Of a stretch of 5,360 nt of DNA, positions 1 to 5,338 are shown in pieces. Position 1 is the stretch's first letter. Each line of letters starts with the position of its first letter. Both the position numbers and the translations under genes were made by a program. The notes beneath the pieces were generated by a model, which ran no database searches, was not told the origin of the DNA, and saw only the letters and a list, made by a program, of their open reading frames with translations. Source of the stretch: Firmicutes bacterium UBA1065 (lineage in GTDB: Bacteria > Bacillota > Clostridia > Tissierellales > Sedimentibacteraceae); assembly GCA_002316225.1 (NCBI GenBank), contig DCDC01000019.1, positions 1 through 5,360 on the forward strand. Reading direction: 5' to 3'.

Positions 1-1
1 G

Positions 2-397
2 GTACTGGTAAACCCGGCCCCGGCAGCTCCTTTAAAGAAGTCTTTAATAGATAGGGCAACTTACATAACACCCAATGAGCACGAGTTAAAATTGATTTTT
101 GATAACCTGGATACAGATGAGGTCCTGAAAAAATATCCCAATAAACTGATTGTCACCATGGGGTCAAAGGGAGTTAAGTATCATGACGGAAAGGAAATCA
201 GGGTAATCCCTTCAAACAAGGTGGATGTTGTGGATACCACGGGAGCAGGAGATACTTTTTGCGGAGCCTTGGCTGCTGCCCTGGTCAGGGGAGACTCCAT
301 CCGGGATGCCATTATCTTTGCAAACAAGGCCGCTGCTTTTGCCGTTACAAAGTTGGGAGCCCAAAGCGGCATGCCGGTCCTGGCAGATTTGCTGTGA
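2..397 (+). CDS. rbsK: Ribokinase, C-terminal part (gene starts before the window)
   Basis: This frame is open from base 2 to a TGA at 395-397 and gives the last 131 residues of a PfkB-family sugar kinase, roughly the C-terminal 40% of a usual ribokinase of about 300 residues. Visible landmarks, numbered in the fragment, are NPAPA (residues 4-8) and TPNEHEL (23-29), both typical of ribokinase. VTMGSKG (51-57) follows, then the PfkB signature 2, DTTGAGDTFCGAL (78-90), in which the Asp of GAGD (D84) is the catalytic base. The tail AAAFAVTKLGAQSGMP (110-125) is typical of ribokinases and contributes to the nucleotide and monovalent-cation site. The family phosphorylates D-ribose to ribose 5-phosphate with ATP in the cytoplasm. 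The internal ATG at 92 is not the start, because family-like sequence continues upstream of it. The gene converges on the cold-shock gene. A related PfkB sugar kinase is possible, but NPAPA plus AQSGMP favours ribokinase. Confidence 0.85.
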   Translation, partial: VLVNPAPAAPLKKSLIDRATYITPNEHELKLIFDNLDTDEVLKKYPNKLIVTMGSKGVKYHDGKEIRVIPSNKVDVVDTTGAGDTFCGALAAALVRGDSIRDAIIFANKAAAFAVTKLGAQSGMPVLADLL

Positions 398-428
398 AAT
401 CTTAGTATATTATTTCAATACGACTAAC

Positions 429-461
429 AAAAAAAAGCACCTGTTCATGGACAGGTGCTTT
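429..461 (-). terminator. Rho-independent terminator of the cold-shock gene
   Basis: Bases 434-444 (AAAGCACCTGT) pair perfectly with 451-461 (ACAGGTGCTTT) around a 6-base loop. Read on the - strand, the stem is followed by eight Ts (A429-A436 on the + strand, partly inside the stem). It begins about 10 bases after the cold-shock stop codon, so it fits as that gene's terminator. On the + strand only three Ts follow the GC-rich stem, so it would be a weaker stop for ribokinase transcripts arriving from the left, though some two-way use is likely. Confidence 0.85.
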
Positions 462-470
462 GCGTCCGAA

Positions 471-671
471 TTAGATAACTGTTACGTTAGCGGCCTGAGG
501 TCCTCTCGCCCCTTCAACTACATCGAAGTTAACTTTTTGTCCTTCCTCCAAAGTTTTGAAGCCATCGGCTACGATTGCTGTAAAATGCACAAAAACGTCG
601 TTTCCTTCATCGCTTGTGATAAAGCCAAATCCTTTCGCCGAATCGAACCATTTTACTGTACCTGTTTTCAT
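471..671 (-). CDS. Cold-shock domain protein (Csp family)
   Basis: This is a 66-residue protein, the normal length for a single cold-shock domain (65-70 residues). It starts MKTGTVKWFD, carries the RNP1 motif KGFGFI (residues 13-18) and the RNP2 motif VFVHF (26-30), and ends with the usual GPQAANV segment (57-63). These aromatic residues lie on the surface of a five-stranded beta barrel that binds single-stranded RNA and DNA. Family members act in the cytoplasm as nucleic-acid chaperones that melt mRNA structure, some induced by cold and others constitutive. The start is well supported: GGAGG on the - strand (678-682) lies 6 bases before the ATG. The gene is monocistronic, with a stem-loop terminator after it and a putative promoter and a leader stem-loop before it. 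Which Csp paralogue it is cannot be decided here, so no symbol is given. Confidence 0.96.
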   Translation of the reverse strand: MKTGTVKWFDSAKGFGFITSDEGNDVFVHFTAIVADGFKTLEEGQKVNFDVVEGARGPQAANVTVI

Positions 672-713
672 TCAAATCCTCCATGTTTTTTAAAAAATAA
701 ATTAAATATGAAA

Positions 714-735
714 AAGAACTACACATGTAGTTCTT
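714..735 (-). promoter_or_regulatory. Stem-loop in the cold-shock gene leader
   Basis: AAGAACTACA (714-723) is the exact reverse complement of 726-735 with two bases between them, giving a realistic 9-bp stem with a 4-base loop. Read on the - strand the stem ends in a run of five Ts (A711-A715, partly stem), so it resembles a weak terminator. It lies about 40 bases upstream of the cold-shock start codon, between it and the likely promoter. Structured leaders that control mRNA stability or translation with temperature are known for cspA-type genes in other bacteria. Assigning that role here is inference; a transcriptional operator is the alternative. Confidence 0.55.
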
Positions 736-751
736 ATCACTTCACTTCAAT

Positions 752-780
752 ATTAAATTAATATAAGTAATGCATAACAA
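752..780 (-). promoter_or_regulatory. Putative SigA promoter of the cold-shock gene
   Basis: On the - strand, TTGTTA (775-780, four of six matches to the -35 consensus) is followed after exactly 17 bases by TTTAAT (752-757, five of six matches to the -10 consensus). Transcription would start near 745 and give a leader of about 75 bases with the 714-735 stem-loop close to its 5' end. The surroundings are so AT-rich that chance matches are likely. Confidence 0.4.
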
Positions 781-822
781 TATCTATATTAATGTATATT
801 GCGGAAAAAACAATTACTACCG

Positions 823-852
823 TGTTACAGTGATATTGTAACAGTTTTTTTT
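823..852. promoter_or_regulatory. Inverted repeat TGTTACA-N7-TGTAACA plus T tract
   Basis: TGTTACA (823-829) and TGTAACA (837-843) are perfect inverted repeats around seven bases, followed after one G by eight Ts (845-852). As RNA from the + strand this has the shape of a terminator, but the stem is only 7 bp with two GC pairs and no + strand gene precedes it. As DNA it could be a two-fold symmetric operator between the two divergent promoters. TTGTAA recurs at 851-856 and TTGTTAA at 871-877. The spacing does not match the TnrA/GlnR consensus TGTNA-N7-TNACA. No regulator can be assigned. Confidence 0.4.
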
Positions 853-907
853 GTAAATTGCAACACATTTTTGTTAATAAAATAAAAAACCGTACCTGCC
901 GGGGCTT

Positions 908-956
908 AAAATTATTTTTTATTCCAATTGAAAAAGTACTCCTCCTTTGTTATAAT
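908..956 (+). promoter_or_regulatory. SigA promoter of the LCP/ldcA operon, with UP-like tract
   Basis: TTGAAA (928-933) and a perfect TATAAT (951-956) are separated by 17 bases, and TG at 948-949 adds an extended -10 element. The tract AAAATTATTTT (908-918) upstream of the -35 box matches the distal part of the UP-element consensus bound by the RNA polymerase alpha subunit. Transcription should start near 963, giving a leader of about 25 bases before the ATG at 988. This is the best promoter in the window and suggests strong basal expression of the operon. Confidence 0.8.
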
Positions 957-987
957 TGCCTTGTGATATTTTTATTAAAGGTGTGGC

Positions 988-1944
988 ATGATTAAACATT
1001 TTATTAAGATTTTTTTTGCATCCATCTTGCTTTTCACTGTTATTTTAAGCGTTACTGCCTTGGCTTATATTTTTTTGATAGATAAAGATATCGTAATTGG
1101 GAAAATTAATCCTACCGGTGACGAAAAATCAGAGCTTGCCTTCTATGAATCAAGCACCTTCGATTATGGAACTTCTTTAGGTAAAGCTGCGTCTAATGTG
1201 AAAAGGTTTAACATACTTTTGGCAGGGCTGGAAGGAAAAAGAACAGACACCCTGATGGTGATAAGCTATGACATGGACAACAAAAAAGCAGCCCTTATTT
1301 CCTTGCCCAGGGATACGTATATGCCAAGAAACCCTGACGACGAAGGAGAGCTCAAAAAAATAAATGCTGTCTATGGCCGGGAAGGAATCGAGAGCCTTAC
1401 CTTAAGGGTTCAGGACCTTTTGGGAATACCGGTTGAAAGATATGTGGTTGTTGATTACCAGGGAGTAATTGCATGTGTGGATATGATAGGGGGAGTAGAA
1501 GTCAATGTCCCCTTTCATATGGAATACACGGATATTTACGATGATCCTCCCTTGTACATAGACATACCCGCAGGCGTCCAGCTTCTTGACGGGGAAGAGG
1601 CATTAAAATTTTTAAGGTACAGAAAGGGATATGACAACCAGGATTTGGGGAGAATAGAGGCACAGCAGCAGTTCATCAAGGCTGCCGTAAAAAAAGCCCT
1701 GGGTTTCCAGCTGCCCTCAGTAATTAAGGAAGCTTCTTCATACATAGAAACAAACATCAGCATGAGTGATATACTGAACTTAGCCGGAGATTTGGTGGGA
1801 TTTTCTGCCGACAATATTGAAACTTACATCTTGCCGGGCATGGAGACCCCTTTGGAAGGATTGTCATTTTATATACCTGACAAAGAAGGAATAAGGAATC
1901 TGGCTTATTCATTATATGGTTTAAATACTATAAATAATGATTAA
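988..1944 (+). CDS. LytR-CpsA-Psr (LCP) family protein, first of a tandem pair
   Basis: This 318-residue protein has one N-terminal membrane segment (about residues 5-30) and an outward-facing LCP domain from about residue 72. LCP enzymes transfer undecaprenyl-linked glycopolymers, such as wall teichoic acid or capsule, onto peptidoglycan at the outer membrane face. Matching motifs are LLAGLEGKRTDTLM (77-90, with R85 and D87), SLPRDT (105-110), KINAVYG (124-130), GGVEVNVP (168-175), LRYR (209-212) and DLGRIEAQQQ (219-228). R210, R212, R222 and Q226 correspond to conserved pyrophosphate-binding positions. Two things are unusual: the metal-binding loop is shortened, with Glu82 where the family normally has Asp, and the second Arg of GRxxRQ is Ala225. 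The start is supported by AAAGGTG at 977-983 and the promoter at 928-956. It is the first gene of an operon with the next two. Which polymer it handles cannot be told; regulation by the LytR type is an outdated reading of this family. Confidence 0.93.
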   Translation: MIKHFIKIFFASILLFTVILSVTALAYIFLIDKDIVIGKINPTGDEKSELAFYESSTFDYGTSLGKAASNVKRFNILLAGLEGKRTDTLMVISYDMDNKKAALISLPRDTYMPRNPDDEGELKKINAVYGREGIESLTLRVQDLLGIPVERYVVVDYQGVIACVDMIGGVEVNVPFHMEYTDIYDDPPLYIDIPAGVQLLDGEEALKFLRYRKGYDNQDLGRIEAQQQFIKAAVKKALGFQLPSVIKEASSYIETNISMSDILNLAGDLVGFSADNIETYILPGMETPLEGLSFYIPDKEGIRNLAYSLYGLNTINND

Positions 1945-1949
1945 TGGTG

Positions 1950-1957
1950 AAAGGCGG
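1950..1957 (+). promoter_or_regulatory. Ribosome binding site fixing the start of the second LCP gene
   Basis: AAAGGCGG at 1950-1957 lies 6 bases before the ATG at 1964. An in-frame ATG at 1937 would extend the protein by nine residues and overlap the first gene by 8 bases, but nothing resembling a ribosome binding site precedes it. The protein from 1964 (MKQFIKVF) also lines up with the N terminus of the first paralogue (MIKHFIKIF). Confidence 0.8.
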
Positions 1958-1963
1958 ATTAAC

Positions 1964-2968
1964 ATGAAACAGTTTATTAAAGTGTTTTGTATTTCTTTAG
2001 CGATATTTTCGGCGGTTATAGCTACGGGAATTTATACCTACGCAAAATTCTTTTCTCCTGAAGGAACAATACCTGTTCCCGATGAAGAGGATCCCATAGT
2101 TGCAGAAGAAGATGAGGATGATGGCTTGACTCCCCTTGAAAAGGCAATGCGGGACAGCAATCGGGTTAATGCCCTGCTTTTAGGTTTCGAAGGGGCAAGG
2201 TCCGATACCATAATGCTGGCCAGCTTTGACAGGAAAACCAAGGAAGCAGACCTTATATCCATACCAAGGGATACCTACTACAAAAGAGACAAATATTCTG
2301 CCTATTCAGAAATGCAAAAAATAAATGCGGTTTACGGCACCGAAGAAGATGGCTACAAGGCTGTTATGAAAGCAGTGGAAGAGATTACCGGCATTTCAGT
2401 CGACAAGTATGTGGCTGTCAATTATGACGGTGTAAGGGCAGCGGTAGATGCCATAGGCGGGGTGGAAATGAATGTTCCCATCCATATGAAGTACACCGAC
2501 ATTTATGATAAACCACCCCTTTATATAGACATTAAGCCGGGACCCCAGATAATCTACGGGGACAAGGCAATGGAGCTTTTAAGGTTCAGGCAGGGAGACC
2601 CCGGGTATCCTTCCTTTCCCAACGGAGATTTGGGAAGGGTTGAAATGCAGCAGCAATTTATAAAATCAGCAATCAAGAAATCTCTGAGCCTTAAGCTGCC
2701 CAGCGTAATAAGCGCTGTTTACCCCTATGTGGAAACAAATTTCACCATAACTGAACTGCTGGGACTTGCAAAGGATGCCATAGGTTTTTCAACGGATAAC
2801 CTGAAGGCTCAGGTTTTGCCGGGAGAGGCAAAATTATTGGGAAACAATCCGCCTTTATCTTTCTATATACCTAACGGTCAAGAAATAAGAAAAATCGTAT
2901 ACGACTTATATGATGTGCCCTTAACGGCAAGCACAGAAGAAGAAAGTGTAGCCCATGCGGGTGACTAG
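1964..2968 (+). CDS. LytR-CpsA-Psr (LCP) family protein, second of a tandem pair
   Basis: From the chosen ATG this is a 334-residue paralogue of the preceding gene. It has an N-terminal membrane segment (about residues 4-27), then an acidic linker (40-54, nine or more Asp/Glu) and the extracytoplasmic LCP domain from about residue 68. Motifs are LLLGFEGARSDT (71-82, with R79 and D81), SIPRDT (99-104), KINAVYG (119-125), GGVEMNVP (165-172), LRFRQGD (206-212, with R207 and R209) and GDLGRVEMQQQ (221-231). Over the 26 residues 165-190 it is identical to the first paralogue at 22 positions. It shares the same oddities: a compact GFEGARSD loop with Glu, and Met228 in place of the second Arg of GRxxRQ, with the Gln kept. 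It has an extra loop (GDPGYPSFPNGD) between LRFRQ and DLGR. The expected role is glycopolymer transfer to peptidoglycan. The spacer to the next gene is 15 bases, so all three genes are probably co-transcribed. Confidence 0.93.
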   Translation: MKQFIKVFCISLAIFSAVIATGIYTYAKFFSPEGTIPVPDEEDPIVAEEDEDDGLTPLEKAMRDSNRVNALLLGFEGARSDTIMLASFDRKTKEADLISIPRDTYYKRDKYSAYSEMQKINAVYGTEEDGYKAVMKAVEEITGISVDKYVAVNYDGVRAAVDAIGGVEMNVPIHMKYTDIYDKPPLYIDIKPGPQIIYGDKAMELLRFRQGDPGYPSFPNGDLGRVEMQQQFIKSAIKKSLSLKLPSVISAVYPYVETNFTITELLGLAKDAIGFSTDNLKAQVLPGEAKLLGNNPPLSFYIPNGQEIRKIVYDLYDVPLTASTEEESVAHAGD

Positions 2969-2983
2969 TTGGAGGTGTAAGAT

Positions 2984-3943
2984 ATGATAAAACCAAAACC
3001 CTTAAAAGCCGGTGACAAGGTAGCAATTGTTGCTCCTTCTTCGGCTTCGGAACCAAAAGCTGTAAAACAGGCGGAAATGAAAATAAAAGCCATGGGTTTG
3101 GAGCCTGTAATGTTTCCGACCTGCTACAAAAGTTACGGCCACCTTTCGGCAAAGGATGAGGAGAGGGCCGGTGATGTTAATAATGCCTTTAAGGATGAAA
3201 CCATTAAAGGCATAATCTGTTTAAGAGGCGGTTATGGGACCACCAGGATATTGGACCTTTTGGATTATGAAATGATAGCTTCTAATCCCAAGGTCTTTTT
3301 GGGATTCAGCGATATTACCGCCCTCCATATTGCTTTTAACCAAATATGCAAGATGGTGACCTTCCACGGTCCAATGGCGGCGACAAACTTTGCAAGGGTA
3401 AAAAACGACAAGGTTGAGTTTGATGAGTATTCATATCAAAGCCTTTATAAAAATATTTTTACCTGCGAGACACCGGGCCTATACACCAACCCAAAAAATG
3501 AAACCTTGAAAAGTTTAAACTCCGGCCAGGCCCAGGGACTCTTGACTGGAGGAAACTTAACCCTTTTAACCGCCACCTTGGGATCCAAATATGAGATAGA
3601 CACCAAGGATAAAATTCTCTTTATTGAAGAAGTGGGAGAACCTGTTTACAAGTTGGACAGGATGCTTACAAGTTTAGCCCTGGCAGGAAAATTTGACGAT
3701 TGTGCCGGGATAATATTAGGATCCTTTGTAAAATGCGAAAGGGAAAAGAAGGCATACGAAGGAGGCCTGGACCTTACTCTTGAAGAAGTCGTGGACAATA
3801 CCTTAGTTAAATATAAGAAGCCCATAATCTACAATTTTAAGGCCGGCCACAGCTTTCCCCAGCCTACCATGGCACTGGGAACCCTGGTCAGAATAGATGC
3901 AGACAAGAAAGAAGTAGAATTCCTGGAAAGCGGGACAATGTAA
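2984..3943 (+). CDS. ldcA: L,D-carboxypeptidase, peptidase family S66 (LdcA type)
   Basis: This 319-residue protein has no signal peptide or membrane segment, so it should be cytoplasmic. Family S66 landmarks are the N-terminal LKAGDKVAIVAPSS (7-20), LRGGYGTTRILDLLDY (80-95) and GFSDITALH (107-115), whose Ser109 is the expected nucleophile. LTGGNLTLL (187-195), FIEEVGEPVYKLDRML (213-228, with the catalytic Glu at 215 or 216) and AGHSFPQPTMALG (287-299, with His289) follow. The Ser-Glu-His triad is therefore complete and the length is normal. LdcA removes the terminal D-Ala from murein tetrapeptides between an L and a D centre during cell-wall recycling. The ribosome binding site GGAGGTG (2971-2977) lies 6 bases before the ATG. 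Its place behind two LCP genes supports a wall-related role. The same family includes MccF, which inactivates microcin C-type peptide-nucleotides; that alternative cannot be excluded but the context favours LdcA. Confidence 0.92.
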   Translation: MIKPKPLKAGDKVAIVAPSSASEPKAVKQAEMKIKAMGLEPVMFPTCYKSYGHLSAKDEERAGDVNNAFKDETIKGIICLRGGYGTTRILDLLDYEMIASNPKVFLGFSDITALHIAFNQICKMVTFHGPMAATNFARVKNDKVEFDEYSYQSLYKNIFTCETPGLYTNPKNETLKSLNSGQAQGLLTGGNLTLLTATLGSKYEIDTKDKILFIEEVGEPVYKLDRMLTSLALAGKFDDCAGIILGSFVKCEREKKAYEGGLDLTLEEVVDNTLVKYKKPIIYNFKAGHSFPQPTMALGTLVRIDADKKEVEFLESGTM

Positions 3944-3952
3944 CAGCATAAA

Positions 3953-3980
3953 GACATTGCCATAAATACAGGCAAATGTC
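3953..3980. repeat. Imperfect inverted repeat after ldcA
   Basis: GACATTGCC (3953-3961) and GGCAAATGTC (3971-3980) can pair with one bulged base around a 9-base loop. It starts 9 bases after the ldcA stop codon, where a terminator would be expected, but no T tract follows. It may be a weak or processed 3' end, or a degenerate relative of the repeats just downstream, since TGTCATT at 3977-3983 matches their first bases. Confidence 0.4.
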
Positions 3981-4001
3981 ATTGCTATGAATGCACCAAT
4001 G

Positions 4002-4108
4002 TGTCATCCTGAGGGCTTTAGCCCGAAGAATCCCTTAATTTCACGTAAATGTCATTCTGAACGCATGTGAAGAATCTCACGAGATCCTTCGCTTCGCTCA
4101 GGATGACA
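4002..4108. repeat. Composite intergenic repeat element (TGTCATYCTGA family)
   Basis: Three copies of a unit of about 28-31 bases lie here: forward at 4002-4032, forward at 4050-4078 and inverted at 4081-4108. Each begins TGTCATYCTGA and ends GAAGRATC or GAAGRATCTC, with a variable centre. The outer ends form a perfect 12-base inverted repeat, TGTCATCCTGAG at 4002-4013 and its complement at 4097-4108. The second and third copies face each other with two bases between them and can fold into a long imperfect hairpin across 4050-4108. I recognise this kind of sequence as a dispersed intergenic repeat in many bacterial genomes. It encodes no protein, so it would be a non-autonomous or RNA-structural element. 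It occupies most of the 182-base gap between ldcA and the amidohydrolase gene. Confidence 0.85.
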
Positions 4109-4115
4109 TGGTATC

Positions 4116-4120
4116 AGGAG
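4116..4120 (+). promoter_or_regulatory. Ribosome binding site fixing the amidohydrolase start
   Basis: AGGAG lies 5 bases before the ATG at 4126. An in-frame ATG at 4108 would add six residues, but its first base is the last base of the repeat element and no ribosome binding site precedes it, so 4126 is preferred. Confidence 0.75.
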
Positions 4121-4125
4121 TCAGT

Positions 4126-5307
4126 ATGGATATTGATAAAAGGATAGATGAAATAATTGACGAGTTAGTGGAAATAAGAAGAGACTTTCACAAAAATCCC
4201 GAGCTCAGCCAACGTGAGCACAGGACCCAGGGAAAAATACGTGAATACCTGGACAGGTGGGGGATTGAGAATTACCCGATCGCAGACACCGGTGTTCTTG
4301 GGATAATAAAGGGAAATAAGGGGGGTAAAACTATAGGAATACGAGGAGACATAGATGCCCTCCCCCTTGATGAAAAATCCGATGTGCCATACAGGTCTCT
4401 AAACCCCGGAGTCATGCATGCATGCGGCCATGATGCTCATACGGCAATTCTGTTGGGTACCGGGAGGATACTGAAGGAACTTATGGATTCGGAAAAATCC
4501 ATAAGGGGTAATGTAAAATTGTTTTTTCAGCCTGCCGAGGAAACAATAGGTGGCGCGAAAAGAATGATGGATGAAGGGTGCATGGAAGACCCTAAGGTTG
4601 ATTATGTTATAGGCCTTCACGTCCAGCCTTATTTGGAGGCAGGCAGGGTAGAGCTAAAATACGGCAAGCTTAACGCATCAACTGATACCATCAATATTAC
4701 TTTGAAAGGTAAGGCTGCCCATGCCGCCTACCCGGACAAAGGAATTGATGCCATAGTGATGGCAGGGAGTGTAATAACCGCACTCCAGTCTATAGTAAGC
4801 AGGAATACTTCTCCTTTAAATTCAGTGGTAATATCTTTGGGTAAAATTTCAGGGGGCATCAAGAATAATATAATTGCCGACCGGGTAACAATAACCGGAA
4901 CCCTCCGGGCCCTGGATGAAGAAGCAAGACAGTATACTAAAGACAGGATTGTCAGCATGGTAGAAAGTATTGCAGCCGGATACGGGGGAGAAGGGATTAC
5001 AGGTTTTAAAAAAGGTTACAAGGCCCTGATAAATGATGATGAAGTTGTTGATGTCATCAGGGAAAATGCCGAAAGGCTCCTGGGAAAAGAAAATGTTGAC
5101 TTCAAAGAGCATCCGAGCTTAGGTGCCGAGGACTTTTCATATTTTTTGGATGCAGCCAAGGGTGCCTTCTTCCACCTGGGCTGCGGAAACACTTTAAAGG
5201 GAATAACAGCCCCCCTCCACACCGAGCATTTTGACATTGATGAAAAATGCCTGAAAGTGGGAGTAAGGCTCCAGGTGGAAAATGTCCTGACTTTGTTGGG
5301 AAAATGA
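4126..5307 (+). CDS. M20-family (M20D type) metal-dependent amidohydrolase
   Basis: This 393-residue cytoplasmic protein has the full set of M20D motifs and the normal length. They are GIRGDIDALP (71-80), MHACGHDAHTA (97-107, with metal ligands C100 and H102), FQPAEET (134-140, with E138 as probable base and E139 as ligand) and GLHV (163-166, H165). The dimerisation-domain motif GKAAHAAYPDKGIDAI (195-210), GAEDFSYF (333-340) and LHTEHF (364-369, H365) complete the set. The family hydrolyses N-acyl amino acids and related amides through a two-metal centre. Members are annotated as N-acyl-L-amino-acid amidohydrolase, aminoacylase, IAA-amino-acid hydrolase-like, or N-acetyl-diaminopimelate deacetylase. 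The last would fit the wall-related neighbours through diaminopimelate and lysine synthesis, but nothing in the sequence fixes the substrate. The gap to ldcA is filled by the repeat element; I found no convincing promoter there, so read-through from the wall operon is possible. The stop is TGA at 5305-5307. Confidence 0.92.
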   Translation: MDIDKRIDEIIDELVEIRRDFHKNPELSQREHRTQGKIREYLDRWGIENYPIADTGVLGIIKGNKGGKTIGIRGDIDALPLDEKSDVPYRSLNPGVMHACGHDAHTAILLGTGRILKELMDSEKSIRGNVKLFFQPAEETIGGAKRMMDEGCMEDPKVDYVIGLHVQPYLEAGRVELKYGKLNASTDTINITLKGKAAHAAYPDKGIDAIVMAGSVITALQSIVSRNTSPLNSVVISLGKISGGIKNNIIADRVTITGTLRALDEEARQYTKDRIVSMVESIAAGYGGEGITGFKKGYKALINDDEVVDVIRENAERLLGKENVDFKEHPSLGAEDFSYFLDAAKGAFFHLGCGNTLKGITAPLHTEHFDIDEKCLKVGVRLQVENVLTLLGK

Positions 5308-5338
5308 AATGAGTTATTCCTGTAGATACCTGTGATGA

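Larger units (their letters stand above)
672..987. other. Divergent intergenic spacer
   Basis: This AT-rich stretch of 316 bases lies between the cold-shock gene and the LCP operon, which are transcribed away from each other. It holds the cold-shock ribosome binding site, a leader stem-loop, putative promoters for both directions, an inverted repeat with a T tract, and several TTGTAA/TTGTTA motifs; most are listed separately. A TTTTTTAAAAAA palindrome lies at 686-697 just upstream of the cold-shock ribosome binding site. I see no convincing protein-coding gene: the only short + strand reading frame, at 708-761, has no ribosome binding site. Confidence 0.8.

Noticed and set aside
225..761. Long + strand open frame of 178 codons
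   Set aside because: It lies in another frame of ribokinase and runs antisense through the whole cold-shock gene and its terminator. It has no ribosome binding site and no recognisable family features.
708..761. Possible 17-residue small protein (MKKNYTCSS...) on the + strand
   Set aside because: No ribosome binding site precedes the ATG, and the region is explained by the cold-shock leader stem-loop and promoter on the other strand.
881..923. AATAAAAAA / TTTTTTATT inverted repeat as a terminator
   Set aside because: The 9-bp stem is entirely A-T with a loop of about 25 bases, which is expected by chance in such AT-rich DNA; the right arm is better explained as the UP-like tract of the LCP promoter.
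1937..1963. Upstream ATG for the second LCP gene
   Set aside because: It lacks a ribosome binding site, overlaps the previous gene and spoils the alignment with the paralogue's N terminus; ATG 1964 has AAAGGCGG at 6 bases.
2871..3152. Antisense 93-codon open frame over the LCP/ldcA junction
   Set aside because: It is a shadow of two well-supported genes on the + strand, with a low-complexity translation and no ribosome binding site.
3983..3991. Extended -10-like TGCTATGAA as an amidohydrolase promoter
   Set aside because: The -10 hexamer matches only four of six positions and no acceptable -35 box is found at 16-18 bases; TTGCCA at 3957 is 23 bases away.
4002..4108. CRISPR-like array
   Set aside because: The units are in mixed orientation, differ in sequence, and lack regular unique spacers; they are palindromic dispersed repeats.
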